Below, in pieces: positions 8,230 through 16,076 of a DNA stretch of 53,245 nucleotides. The notes under the pieces were generated by a model. The model saw nothing but the letters and a program-made list of their open reading frames with translations, was not told the DNA's origin and made no database searches. Within the stretch, counting starts at the first letter, position 1. Every line of letters starts with the position of its first letter. The position numbers and the translations under genes were made by a program. Source of the stretch: Candidatus Harrisonbacteria bacterium CG10_big_fil_rev_8_21_14_0_10_49_15 (GTDB taxonomy: Bacteria; Patescibacteriota; Minisyncoccia; UBA6257; 1-14-0-10-44-23); the NCBI GenBank assembly GCA_002773415.1, contig PFBD01000020.1:89667-142911 (forward strand), read 5' to 3'.

Positions 8230-9015
8230 ATGCTCATAGATGGAAGCGCGGTTGCGCACAAAATATTGGCAGAGTTGAGCAAGCAACCAACTCCGACTAA
8301 AGAGCTGGCGGCTGTTTTAGTTGGTGACGACGCGGCTTCGCTGAGTTTTTTGAAACAGAAAAAGGCCGCCGCTGACTTGCTTGGAATAAAATTCAAGCTT
8401 TATAGGTTTTCCGACTCGCTCTCTCAGCACGATTTGATTGCTAAGGTAAGCGCTCTTTCCTCCGATCCAAGTATCGGTGCCATGATTGTTCAGTTGCCAT
8501 TGCCACCGCAGTTTGACCGAATAGCCGTACTTAACGCTATTGGAATTGCAAAAGACGTGGACGTTCTAAACGGAGAAACAGCCAAGGTGCTGGCGCCGGC
8601 GGCGGGCTCTCTGCAGAGACTACTCAAGGAGATTAAGTTTGATGTGCGAGATAAACAGGTGGTGGTGGTTGGTTCGGGAATGCTTATCGGCCGACCTATT
8701 ATCAGCTGGCTGATGGGACAGGTGCAACAGCTGACTGTGGTTAACAAAGGAGGCTATGATCCCAAGATAGTACGCACGGCTGATTTGGTGGTAACCGGAA
8801 CTGGCGTGCCTCGGCTTATACGCGGCGAACATATTAAAAAGGGAGCAATCGTCATTGACTATGGCTACGGCCGCGACGAAGAAGATCAGCTGACTGGAGA
8901 CGTTGATCTTAAATCTGTTCAGCGCGTTGCCAGCTATGTTACTCCCACTCCCGGTGGTACCGGGCCGGTTGTGGTGGCGATGCTTTTGGCGAACTTTTAT
9001 AAGCTTGCGTCTTGA
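8230..9015 (+). CDS. folD: Methylene-THF dehydrogenase/cyclohydrolase FolD
   Basis: 261 residues, shorter than the usual 280-300. It converts 5,10-methylene-THF to 10-formyl-THF in two steps. The catalytic-lysine helix is 'LSFLKQKKAAADLLGIKF'. The substrate loop is 'MIVQLPLPPQFD'. The NADP-binding part is 'VVVVGSGMLIGRPIISWLM', and the C-terminal signature is 'TPTPGGTGPVVVAMLLANF'. The helix before the nucleotide site is shortened. The ATG follows a dispersed repeat with no clear Shine-Dalgarno sequence. Together with glyA and folC (36215-37477) it indicates folate-based one-carbon metabolism. Confidence 0.96.
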   Translation: MLIDGSAVAHKILAELSKQPTPTKELAAVLVGDDAASLSFLKQKKAAADLLGIKFKLYRFSDSLSQHDLIAKVSALSSDPSIGAMIVQLPLPPQFDRIAVLNAIGIAKDVDVLNGETAKVLAPAAGSLQRLLKEIKFDVRDKQVVVVGSGMLIGRPIISWLMGQVQQLTVVNKGGYDPKIVRTADLVVTGTGVPRLIRGEHIKKGAIVIDYGYGRDEEDQLTGDVDLKSVQRVASYVTPTPGGTGPVVVAMLLANFYKLAS

Positions 9016-9040
9016 TATTGAAGTAAGTTTTGCGTAGTAT
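9012..9040 (+). promoter_or_regulatory. Promoter of tRNA-Val
   Basis: TTGATA, 17-base spacer, TAGTAT, with the tRNA 8 bases later. The -35 box overlaps the folD stop codon. Confidence 0.75.
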
Positions 9041-9048
9041 ATGTGTAC

Positions 9049-9120
9049 GCGCGTTTAGCTCAGTGGTAGAGCGTTTCGTTGACATCGAAAAGGTCGGAAG
9101 TTCAATCCTTCCAACGCGCA
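9049..9120 (+). tRNA. tRNA-Val (anticodon GAC)
   Basis: Acceptor GCGCGTT/AACGCGC, anticodon stem TTTCG/CGAAA, loop TTGACAT. The discriminator A is followed by CAC, so CCA is not encoded. The dispersed repeat word CTTCGACAGGCTCAGTGC follows directly (9123-9140). Confidence 0.96.
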
Positions 9121-9154
9121 CACTTCGACAGGCTCAGTGCAAGATCAGCGAGAT

Positions 9155-9760
9155 ATGAATAAACAGCAAATACTTGTTATTGGTGGAGGAGATACCTTTG
9201 ATACCTACGAGCAGTATCTCGAGTTTTTAAGGACGTTTTCAATTGACCCGGAGCGCTTGAAGCCGTACGTTGGCTGGAAGCTTCGCTTACAGGAGGACCT
9301 AGGCGACCGGTATGAGGTGTTCGCGCCAAAGATGCCAAATGTTTCAAACGCAAAGTACGAAGAGTGGGATATCTGGATATCCCGGGTTTTGCCCCTTCTG
9401 CGCGATGATTTGTTGGTCATCGGTCACTCGCTGGGTGGGGTGTTTTTGGCAAAGTATCTTTCGGAAAAAACTTCGCCGAGGAAGATCCGCTCGGCTATCT
9501 TGCTGGCGGCGCCGGCGTATGATTTAGAGGGTGAGCCACTGGCGAGTTTTCGGCTTCAGCCTTTGCTAGATAATTTTCAGTCCCAGGTGGAGCAGATTTA
9601 TCTACTACACAGTAGGGATGATAAGGTAGTGCCGTTTGCGCACTTGGCGGAGTATAAAAAACTTTTGCCAGAGGCGAAGGTGGTGGAGTTTGCGGAGTAT
9701 GGGCATTTTAATATTGAGGATTTTCCGGAGTTGACGTCACTAATCACTAATATTCACTAA
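9155..9760 (+). CDS. RBBP9/YdeN-type alpha/beta hydrolase
   Basis: About 201 residues from ATG 9155; an earlier ATG at 9137 lies inside a dispersed repeat and is less likely. Small serine hydrolase: nucleophile elbow 'VIGHSLGG', acid in 'HSRDDKVVPF', histidine in 'EYGHFNIEDFPEL' near the C-terminus. The N-terminal strand 'ILVIGGGDTFDTYEQYLEFL' fits the family. Substrate unknown. The RluA-type gene follows after 68 bases. Confidence 0.85.
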   Translation: MNKQQILVIGGGDTFDTYEQYLEFLRTFSIDPERLKPYVGWKLRLQEDLGDRYEVFAPKMPNVSNAKYEEWDIWISRVLPLLRDDLLVIGHSLGGVFLAKYLSEKTSPRKIRSAILLAAPAYDLEGEPLASFRLQPLLDNFQSQVEQIYLLHSRDDKVVPFAHLAEYKKLLPEAKVVEFAEYGHFNIEDFPELTSLITNIH

Positions 9761-9828
9761 TCAAACGAATAATTACAGCGCATTAGGCGGTTTTGTGTTC
9801 ATTTGCGATTAGTGAAGTCCATGGGTCT

Positions 9829-10572
9829 ATGAAGCTAAATATTGTATTTGAAAACTCTGACCTGCTTGTTGTGAATAAACCAGCGAGCGTTTTGGTGCAC
9901 GGTATTTATGACAAGTACGGGCCGCGGCATACGGAAAAGACCTTAGCCGACTATGTGGTAGAGCAGTATCCGGAAGTCGCTGAGGTGGGTGACAAGCCGA
10001 GTGAGCGGCCGGGGGTGGTGCATCGCTTAGACCGAGAGACCTCGGGGGTGATCGTGTTCGCGCGTAACCAACAAACCTTTACCTATCTCAAGGGTTTGTT
10101 TTCCGCCGCCAGTCGGGGAGAGGAGTCGCAGATAACGAAGACCTACACTGCGCTGGTCTGGGGGCGGGTGAAGGAGCTGACCGGAGTTATAGATAAGCCG
10201 ATTAGTATTCGTAACGGCTCGGTCAAGCGGACGGTGCACGACGGGCGGATGACGCGCCCGGCTATAACTGAATATGCAGTGCAAAAATATTTTCAGGCAG
10301 GCAAAGATGAATTCACGCTCCTAAACGCCAGTCCAAAAACGGGGCGGACGCATCAGATTCGCGTGCACTTAAACGCCATTAATCACCCGGTCTATGGGGA
10401 TAAGTTGTATGGGAAAAAGGGCGATATCTTTGAGCTTGGCCGTCAGTTTCTTCACGCCTCTACCTTGGAGTTTCCACTAGCAAATGGTGAACGGATTGTA
10501 GTTGCTGCGGAGGTGCCAATAGAGCTTAAAAATCTTCTTGCGAATCTTTCACCAGTGTTAAATCTAGAATAA
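9829..10572 (+). CDS. RluA-family pseudouridine synthase
   Basis: 247 residues from ATG 9829. The catalytic signature 'HRLDRETSGVIVFARN' contains the family aspartate. 'GRTHQIRVHLNAINHPVYGD' is the second conserved box. There is no N-terminal S4 domain, so it is a short RluA/RluC/RluD-type enzyme; the rRNA or tRNA target cannot be told from sequence. Its 3' end overlaps the convergent DUF4012 gene by 47 bases. Confidence 0.92.
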   Translation: MKLNIVFENSDLLVVNKPASVLVHGIYDKYGPRHTEKTLADYVVEQYPEVAEVGDKPSERPGVVHRLDRETSGVIVFARNQQTFTYLKGLFSAASRGEESQITKTYTALVWGRVKELTGVIDKPISIRNGSVKRTVHDGRMTRPAITEYAVQKYFQAGKDEFTLLNASPKTGRTHQIRVHLNAINHPVYGDKLYGKKGDIFELGRQFLHASTLEFPLANGERIVVAAEVPIELKNLLANLSPVLNLE

Positions 10573-12574
10573 GGCGGCCGGGTGGGTCGTCGTTTTCATA
10601 TGTGAATGTTTGTTCTCCGGATTCTTGCCAGACATAACCTTCGGGTGCTTCGATGCTGTAGGAAAAGCTGGTGAGGACTCCGCTTTGGCGTTCAAAGATG
10701 AATTGGTAAGGAGTGTTGGCTTGCTGAATTGGAACAAGGGTGGCCGGGTCGTAATCAACGGAGAAAGTGCGTGTTTTGCCTACAGGTGTGTTTACCCAGG
10801 CGGCAAAGACGGTTTTGTTGTGGGCGGTGAACTGTTCCAGTCTACTCGCCGGTAGGAAGCTCATGGTGGCCGCTATTTGCGCGAGGTCGCCGTCGGTTTC
10901 GTAGTTGGTGTAGTCGCGCTTGATTGTTGTTGGCCAGGGGTTTTGGCCGGAGGCGCTGATGGCTCTGGCGCCGGTTGGTGCGTAGAGTTGGAGGTAGTTT
11001 TTGTTAGTGGCGTTGTACCACCATTCTGTTTGGCCGGTGCCGGTGTGGGTTCTGGTTATAGTTGCGGTGTTGCTGAGAGTGCCGTCGCTATTAATTTTAC
11101 TTTGAAGATTGATGGATTGGTCTATAAAGATGTCTGTTTTTTGGCCAGCGATATTCGCGTTAACAACGGCCAAGTAGTCAGCGGGAGCGGTTTCACTGAG
11201 AGAGGCGACTTCGCCACCAAGTCCGGATTCTTCTATGTACGCTTGAAGTGTTGGATTATTGATGTATGTCATGATGTTGCGTCGGTTGATGTGGGTTGCG
11301 AGGCGGTCGCGCAGTTCACTGCGCTCGGTGTCGTTAAGATTAACGAGCCGATCTAGCAAGATAGGAGTTAGGACCTTGAGGATTCGTTTTGGTTCGTTGC
11401 GGGCTTTGTCTGGGCCGGTTTCCACTTCGCGTTGGACCTCGGCTAAAAAGTTTTCCGCGTCTAAGGTTAGGTCGTACTCTTGTAGCTCAACCGGCCCAAT
11501 GAGGTCGATTATGTCTTCAATGACGTGCACGTTGATGGCGATGGCGCCGTCAAAGGAGAGGTTTTGTTCGCTGTAAATCTTAGAGCTGTTTAATAGGTCT
11601 ATAACTTGGCGAGCAGAGGTTGGGTAGTCAAAAAACCAGTTGGCGTCACGCGCCTCCCAGTCTTTTGTTATGCGCTGTAGGGGTTCGGGGGGGATGAGCT
11701 GAACATCAAGTTGACCGTCTGGTTCGTAAATGTCTATGACGGTGATGTTCGCAAGGCTGGCTTGACGCAAGACGATGTGGGCGTAACTGCCGATAAAACC
11801 GCCGCCGGGCCGGATCTCGGAGGCGTTTTGGAACAAGACGAGCAGGTCCCGGTCATACGGGGCGCTGAGATAGGTGACGAGCGACTGAACGGCTTGGTCT
11901 AGGCTTTGTAGTTTGTCTTCCAGAGCTAGGAGTTCGGTGATGGCAACAGGCCCAAGCTGTTCTTTGCGATTTTTTAGTTGGTGAACGTAGCCGGAGAGGG
12001 CGATTAGTTTTTCATCAAACAAAAGAAGGCGGTTAAGTAGTTCTTCTCCCTGTTGGCTAAGGACGAGTTGTAGGCCGTGCTGTTTTAGGAAAGAGATGTC
12101 GTCACTTATATCAATGGCGGTGTCGGATATGCCAATGAGTTCTTTGAAAACGTCCGGAATATCGGCAAACTGTTTGAAAAAGCGGCCGCCAACAGTGCTT
12201 AGCTGGCCGACGCCGTAGCGGTTTGTGGTGGAGGCGGCGTTTTTAAGTTCGCCGCTAATGGCAAGCAGGGACGAGCGAGCGGAGTCAACGTCCAGTTCTT
12301 TTAATGCGGCGCTGGCGAGAGTGAGTTGTTCGTAGATGCGGGCGGTGGACTGCTGGATATACTGCTCAAGAAAAACTGCACGGAATCCGTAAAAGCCCAG
12401 AGCCAGAATTATTATTGCCAGCGAGCCATAAAAAATGCCGCGATGATGGTGCCGCGGTTTATTTTCCGGTGGTGTCAGCTCGGACGACTCGACTATTGGG
12501 CGGATCGTTGTTGGCGCGGACGACTCGCGCGGGTGATAAATATCTTTGACTTTTTGATGGATGTGAAAGCTCAT
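10526..12574 (-). CDS. DUF4012-type membrane-anchored protein
   Basis: 682 residues. A cytoplasmic N-terminus of about 45 residues precedes one membrane helix ('IFYGSLAIIILALGFYGFRA'). A large exported part follows. Landmarks of the DUF4012 family are 'LLVLFQNASEIRPGGGFIGS' and, further on, 'RDANWFFDYPTSARQVIDLL' and 'FDGAIAINVHVIEDIIDLIG'. Near the C-terminus 'VDYDPATLVP' is part of a beta-rich region. The family's function is unknown; members are often found beside polysaccharide genes, and here a glycosyltransferase lies 12 bases upstream in the same operon. A role in cell-surface glycan handling is inferred. Confidence 0.85.
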   Translation of the reverse strand: MSFHIHQKVKDIYHPRESSAPTTIRPIVESSELTPPENKPRHHHRGIFYGSLAIIILALGFYGFRAVFLEQYIQQSTARIYEQLTLASAALKELDVDSARSSLLAISGELKNAASTTNRYGVGQLSTVGGRFFKQFADIPDVFKELIGISDTAIDISDDISFLKQHGLQLVLSQQGEELLNRLLLFDEKLIALSGYVHQLKNRKEQLGPVAITELLALEDKLQSLDQAVQSLVTYLSAPYDRDLLVLFQNASEIRPGGGFIGSYAHIVLRQASLANITVIDIYEPDGQLDVQLIPPEPLQRITKDWEARDANWFFDYPTSARQVIDLLNSSKIYSEQNLSFDGAIAINVHVIEDIIDLIGPVELQEYDLTLDAENFLAEVQREVETGPDKARNEPKRILKVLTPILLDRLVNLNDTERSELRDRLATHINRRNIMTYINNPTLQAYIEESGLGGEVASLSETAPADYLAVVNANIAGQKTDIFIDQSINLQSKINSDGTLSNTATITRTHTGTGQTEWWYNATNKNYLQLYAPTGARAISASGQNPWPTTIKRDYTNYETDGDLAQIAATMSFLPASRLEQFTAHNKTVFAAWVNTPVGKTRTFSVDYDPATLVPIQQANTPYQFIFERQSGVLTSFSYSIEAPEGYVWQESGEQTFTYENDDPPGRLILDLTLVKDSQEDF

Positions 12575-12586
12575 GATGTTTGTTGT

Positions 12587-13735
12587 TTAAGTCGCGACAT
12601 TTTTGAATATCGTTCGCATCTGAGTAGCGGTTTTTTCCCAACGAAAATTTTGCGCGTTTTTTGTGCCGGCTGTGATTATAGTATCTCGCACATGGCTGTT
12701 GCTTTCAATCGTTTGCAGGGCTTCGGCTAGGTCGCTAGTGCGCCATGGGTCTACTAAAAGTGCTGAGTCGCCGAGGATCTCCGGCAAAGAGGTGCGGTCC
12801 GCGGCAATTACGGGTGTGCCACAGGCTTGGGCTTCAAGCGGGGGAAAGCCAAAGCCTTCAAAAAAAGATGGGTAGACAAAGGCGCGGGCGGCGGCGTAAA
12901 GCGGTGCGCGCTGCTGGTCGCTTACGTTGTGGAGAAAGCGAATGTCTGCCGAACTGGTGGAGGCGCGGGCCGCCGCGAAGATCTCCTTGCTTCCGTAACC
13001 GGGCCGGCCGGCCAGGACAAGCTGGTAGTCGGCGAAATTCTTGTCAGTAGACTTTAGGAGAGTAAAGGCGTGAATAAGGGTGATGATGTTTTTTCTTTTT
13101 TCCAGCGCGCCCAGGTATAAAAAATACGGGCGATGCAGTTGGTAAGTGGTTTTGAGAAGGTCTAGCTCGTTTTTGTTGGTGGTGAAATTGGTAAATTCCG
13201 GAGCTAATCCGGAGTAGACGACTGATATTTTTTCGGGCGGGACTCCTAGGAACTCAACGAGGTCTGATTTTGTAAACTCGCTGACGGCGACTATGTGCGC
13301 CGCGTTTTGAGCCTGTTGTTGATAGCGTTGGAGCCAGTGCCAGAGTTGTTGCTTGGGTGAAAAGAATTTTGGGAAGCGCAAGAAGGAGAGGTCGTGGAAA
13401 GTGACTACGCGTGGGAGGCGCGAATTTGGTAGCAGATTAAAATGCGGACTGAATATCAGATTCGCGGTTGAGGCGAATCGTTCCGGCTTTGGGGCATTAA
13501 AAAATCGAAAGGAGGAATCCAGCAATCGATTAGGGACGTGCCGGTCGATTATGTGGATGCGAGGATGCATGCGCCAGTCATCCGGTAGAGGCTGCTTAAA
13601 AAAGCCGTTGTAGAAGAAGGTGTACTCGTCTTTTGGGTCTGTGCGTAGGAGGTGGGTCAGCAGTTCTCTGGTGTAGCCGGAGATCCCGCTGGTCCCACCA
13701 CGAGCCAAGAGCCGGATGTCCGTAAAGATATGCAT
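12587..13735 (-). CDS. Family GT4 glycosyltransferase
   Basis: 382 residues, GT-B fold. The N-terminal half has 'RLLARGGTSGISGYTRELL' and 'VVTFHDLSFLRFPKFF'. The nucleotide-sugar half has 'YFLYLGALEKRKNIITLIHA' and the EX7E-type motif 'YPSFFEGFGFPPLEAQACGT'. It probably adds a sugar to a lipid-linked or surface glycan; donor and acceptor are unknown. The first gene of an operon with the DUF4012 protein. A TATACT box 6 bases before the ATG suggests a leaderless mRNA. Confidence 0.92.
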   Translation of the reverse strand: MHIFTDIRLLARGGTSGISGYTRELLTHLLRTDPKDEYTFFYNGFFKQPLPDDWRMHPRIHIIDRHVPNRLLDSSFRFFNAPKPERFASTANLIFSPHFNLLPNSRLPRVVTFHDLSFLRFPKFFSPKQQLWHWLQRYQQQAQNAAHIVAVSEFTKSDLVEFLGVPPEKISVVYSGLAPEFTNFTTNKNELDLLKTTYQLHRPYFLYLGALEKRKNIITLIHAFTLLKSTDKNFADYQLVLAGRPGYGSKEIFAAARASTSSADIRFLHNVSDQQRAPLYAAARAFVYPSFFEGFGFPPLEAQACGTPVIAADRTSLPEILGDSALLVDPWRTSDLAEALQTIESNSHVRDTIITAGTKNAQNFRWEKTATQMRTIFKNVAT

Positions 13736-13741
13736 AGGTTC

Positions 13742-13747
13742 AGTATA
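13742..13747 (-). promoter_or_regulatory. -10 box of the glycosyltransferase operon, leaderless
   Basis: TATACT on the minus strand, 6 bases upstream of the ATG at 13735. Confidence 0.55.
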
Positions 13748-13777
13748 ACGCAGGTAGCTGATAGCAAGTAGCTAAAG

Positions 13778-13806
13778 TTGACGAATCAGCATACATTCTG
13801 TATACT
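13778..13806 (+). promoter_or_regulatory. Promoter of rplS
   Basis: TTGACG, 17-base spacer, TATACT. About 55 bases of leader follow, partly made of the dispersed word ACTAAGCACTAAGTACTAA. Confidence 0.75.
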
Positions 13807-13867
13807 CTGTCCTATTGTTGCGAATGTACCTCTACGTATTAGGTACTAAGCACTAAGTACTAATTCT

Positions 13868-14470
13868 ATGATTCACGATCTAGTAAATCCAAAGATTCGA
13901 CCGGGTGCCACGGTGCGTGTTTTTGAGACCATCCAAGAGGGAGGTAAAGAGCGCGTGCGCCGATTTGAGGGCATGGTTTTGGCTCGTAAGCACGGTAACG
14001 AGCCGGGCGCGAGTTTTACGGTGCGTTCTACGGTTGCCGGAGTTGGCGTGGAAAAAGTTTTTCCGGTTCACTCTCAAACCATCAGTAAGGTGGAGGTGCT
14101 AAGCTCTCCAAAGAATGTACGTCGCTCTAAGCTTTATTATATTCGCGACATCTCTCGTAAGATGATCCGTAAGAAGACGGCGATTAAGGAGGACGTATCC
14201 GGCGAGGTGCGCGCTGAGCTAAAGGCAGAAGCGAAAGCAGAGGCCAAGGCGGTGGCGGAAGCCAAGGCGGCCGAGGAGGTTAAAGTAGCTGCCGAGGAGC
14301 AGGCGGTTGCAGAGGCTAAGGCAAAAGAAGAGGCTGATGCCAAAAAGGCAGAGGAGGCCAAGGTATCCGCAGAGGTGAATGAAAATACGGCCACCGCAGA
14401 AACTCAGAACACCGAAGAGACCGAAGAGACTGAAGAGGCACCGAAGCAAGAAGATTCAAAAACAGAGTAA
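13868..14470 (+). CDS. rplS: Ribosomal protein bL19 with a long C-terminal tail
   Basis: 200 residues. The first about 110 are a normal bL19: 'RPGATVRVFETIQEGGKERV', 'RFEGMVLARKHG', 'SFTVRSTVAGVGVEKVFPVH', 'RRSKLYYIRD'. The rest (about 115-200) is an Ala/Glu/Lys-rich, helix-forming repeat (AEAKAEAKAVAEAKAAEE) ending in an acidic Thr/Glu segment. Most bL19 proteins stop near residue 115-120. The tail's role is unknown. A strong promoter and a strong terminator make this a single-gene unit. Confidence 0.96.
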   Translation: MIHDLVNPKIRPGATVRVFETIQEGGKERVRRFEGMVLARKHGNEPGASFTVRSTVAGVGVEKVFPVHSQTISKVEVLSSPKNVRRSKLYYIRDISRKMIRKKTAIKEDVSGEVRAELKAEAKAEAKAVAEAKAAEEVKVAAEEQAVAEAKAKEEADAKKAEEAKVSAEVNENTATAETQNTEETEETEEAPKQEDSKTE

Positions 14471-14473
14471 ATA

Positions 14474-14505
14474 AAAAACCCCGGACGTAACGACCCGGGG
14501 TTTTT
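14474..14505 (+). terminator. rplS terminator
   Basis: Stem AAAAACCCCGG/CCGGGGTTTTT with a T run; it can work in both directions. Confidence 0.9.
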
Positions 14506-14508
14506 GTT

Positions 14509-14550
14509 ACCGGTCATAAAAAGAAACAGCCGTTTCTTTTTATGACCGGT
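14509..14550. repeat. 42-bp palindrome, copy 1 of the ACCGGTCAT type
   Basis: Half-site ACCGGTCATAAAAAGAAAC is followed by its reverse complement. One mismatch in the centre. A second copy, perfect over 44 bp, is at 38973-39016. Confidence 0.9.
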
Positions 14551-14556
14551 TTCCAT

Positions 14557-14598
14557 CTGCACCTGTTTTTATCGCGATCGCGACAAAAAGGGGTGCAG
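14557..14598. repeat. 42-bp imperfect palindrome
   Basis: CTGCACC...ATCGCGAT...GGTGCAG with three mismatched pairs, next in the row of palindromes. Confidence 0.8.
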
Positions 14599-14610
14599 AA
14601 AATATCTGCC

Positions 14611-14646
14611 ATCTATTTCGCAATTTCGCGAAATTGCGAAATAGAT
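14611..14646. repeat. 36-bp perfect palindrome
   Basis: Half-site ATCTATTTCGCAATTTCG with perfect symmetry over all 36 bases. Confidence 0.9.
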
Positions 14647-14690
14647 CATTTAATTAAAAAGTATGCGGTCGCATACTTTTTAATTAAATG
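14647..14690. repeat. 44-bp palindrome
   Basis: Half-site CATTTAATTAAAAAGTATGC with one central mismatch. The TTTTTAATTA core is shared with the palindrome at 20973-21024. Confidence 0.9.
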
Positions 14691-14707
14691 AGTATCTGTA
14701 GCTTTGG

Positions 14708-14736
14708 TTGAAAAAAGGATTCAGTTCAGGTAAAAT
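14708..14736 (+). promoter_or_regulatory. Promoter of tRNA-Leu(GAG)
   Basis: TTGAAA, 17-base spacer, TAAAAT; the tRNA begins 9 bases later. Confidence 0.75.
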
Positions 14737-14745
14737 CTGGCTATT

Positions 14746-14827
14746 GCCCGGGTGGCGAAACTGGTAACCGCGCCACCTTGAGGTGGTGGTGCTGAAAGGC
14801 TTGGAGGTTCGAGTCCTCTCCCGGGCA
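14746..14827 (+). tRNA. tRNA-Leu (anticodon GAG)
   Basis: Class II cloverleaf with acceptor GCCCGGG/CCCGGGC, anticodon stem CCACC/GGTGG, loop TTGAGGT. The discriminator A is followed by CAG; CCA is not encoded. Confidence 0.95.
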
Positions 14828-14836
14828 CAGAAAAAT

Positions 14837-14870
14837 AAACGGCTCAACGGGATTTCCCGTTGAGCCGTTT
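14837..14870 (+). terminator. Hairpin behind tRNA-Leu
   Basis: 15-bp perfect stem (AAACGGCTCAACGGG and complement) with loop ATTT. It has only a short T run, so it could be a terminator or another structured palindrome. Confidence 0.6.
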
Positions 14871-14959
14871 GGGGATGGTGGGTATATTTTCGGAGTTTTG
14901 TGATACTCTCAAGATATACGTTGAAATATTTTCAGAATCTTAAATGATATTTTTAGACT

Positions 14960-15484
14960 ATGAATGAAGAATTTGATCCGGCAAAAATAGAGCAGCCGGT
15001 TGATATTTTAGCGAAGATCAATTCTGCTCTAACGGGTTTGGGTAGCACGATGCAATGGCTTAGAGCGCCTGATGCTCGGTCGGAATATAAACCACTTGAG
15101 GGCAGGAGGATCGTCATGGTTGACGACGTTCAAATGGTTTTAGAGGGAATGTTGCCGGAGCTTATTGTAGCGACTAGTGGGAACGCGGAGCCGATTCATT
15201 TCACCGGACAACAAGTTGAAGATTTAATCGCGCAAATTCTAAGTGCTAACCCGGAGATTGTTCTTGTTGATTATCATTTGTCGGAGCAGCTAAAGGGATC
15301 TGAAGTAACCGCATTGCTTCGCAGGGCGGGTTTCACTGGTACAGTTATTGGTTTTTCGTCAGATCCGGATACGGTGCGAGCAATGGAGCGGGCGGGCGGA
15401 AATGGTTGTGTGAAAAAAGAGGCGGGATTCCCGGAAGACACTGTAATTGAATTGGCTAAATTTATTGAATCTAAAAATTTGTGA
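14960..15484 (+). CDS. Stand-alone response-regulator receiver protein
   Basis: 174 residues. About 48 residues of unknown type precede a receiver domain: acidic pocket 'RIVMVDDVQMV', phosphoacceptor D in 'EIVLVDYHLSEQ', Ser/Thr switch in 'GTVIGFSSDPD', lysine in 'GCVKKEAG'. There is no DNA-binding output domain, so it would act by protein contact. No sensor kinase lies in the window. It is the first gene of the lipid operon; the next gene begins 1 base after its stop. Control of lipid handling is an inference from position. Confidence 0.88.
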   Translation: MNEEFDPAKIEQPVDILAKINSALTGLGSTMQWLRAPDARSEYKPLEGRRIVMVDDVQMVLEGMLPELIVATSGNAEPIHFTGQQVEDLIAQILSANPEIVLVDYHLSEQLKGSEVTALLRRAGFTGTVIGFSSDPDTVRAMERAGGNGCVKKEAGFPEDTVIELAKFIESKNL

Positions 15485-15485
15485 A

Positions 15486-16076
15486 ATGGGGATGTACCGT
15501 GCTCTAAATGAGAGGGCGTACCAGGGGGCTCTTGTGTTCGCTTCTTCAGCCGTCGGCATGATCACGATCGCGCTGTGGAGTTTTTTAGAAGCTAGTTTCT
15601 GGTTTATTGCGCCTGATTTTATTCTGCTGTTGTTTCTTGTTCTTTTACCTTCTCAAAAGGGTAAATTATTTTGGACTGTTCTGATTGCTTCGCTCGTGGG
15701 CGGCGGTGCCTATTTTATCGCGAACCTGATTGATTTTGATGCGATGCGGCAGATCTTATACCAAACGCCGTTTGTGAATTCGGAAATGATCGCAAGAGTC
15801 CGGGAGTTTTATCTTGATTACGGCCTGCTGGGTGTTTTAATGCAATCTATTTCTTTTATCTCTTTTAAAATCTGGACGCACTTAGCAGTGGAGGTCGGAT
15901 TTCAACCAGTGTGGTATTTTTTATTGGTGTGTATATCGCGGGCGCTACGTATCTATGTAGTGGTCATGGTGGGAGTTTATCTTTCTAGATTCGCGACGCT
16001 AGCGCGGCGTCACTTCGTGCCGCTGGTAAGTTTATATGCCGTTGCTTCATTAACACTTCTTTTTATAGTGGAATGA
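15486..16076 (+). CDS. DedA/VTT-like membrane protein
   Basis: 196 residues from ATG 15486. Several membrane helices. 'FLEASFWFIAPDFILLLFLV' resembles the entry loop of the DedA/YqaA (VTT) family (E-x-S-x-F-x-P-x-x-D in canonical members, here less exact). It ends in a strongly hydrophobic helix. Family knowledge: DedA/VTT proteins move or scramble lipids across membranes. The ATGA overlap with the next gene points to translational coupling with an acyltransferase, which fits a lipid role. The family call is moderate. Confidence 0.6.
   Translation: MGMYRALNERAYQGALVFASSAVGMITIALWSFLEASFWFIAPDFILLLFLVLLPSQKGKLFWTVLIASLVGGGAYFIANLIDFDAMRQILYQTPFVNSEMIARVREFYLDYGLLGVLMQSISFISFKIWTHLAVEVGFQPVWYFLLVCISRALRIYVVVMVGVYLSRFATLARRHFVPLVSLYAVASLTLLFIVE

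Noticed and set aside
14500-14700. CRISPR array
   Set aside because: The units are palindromes of different sequence, without constant repeats and spacers.
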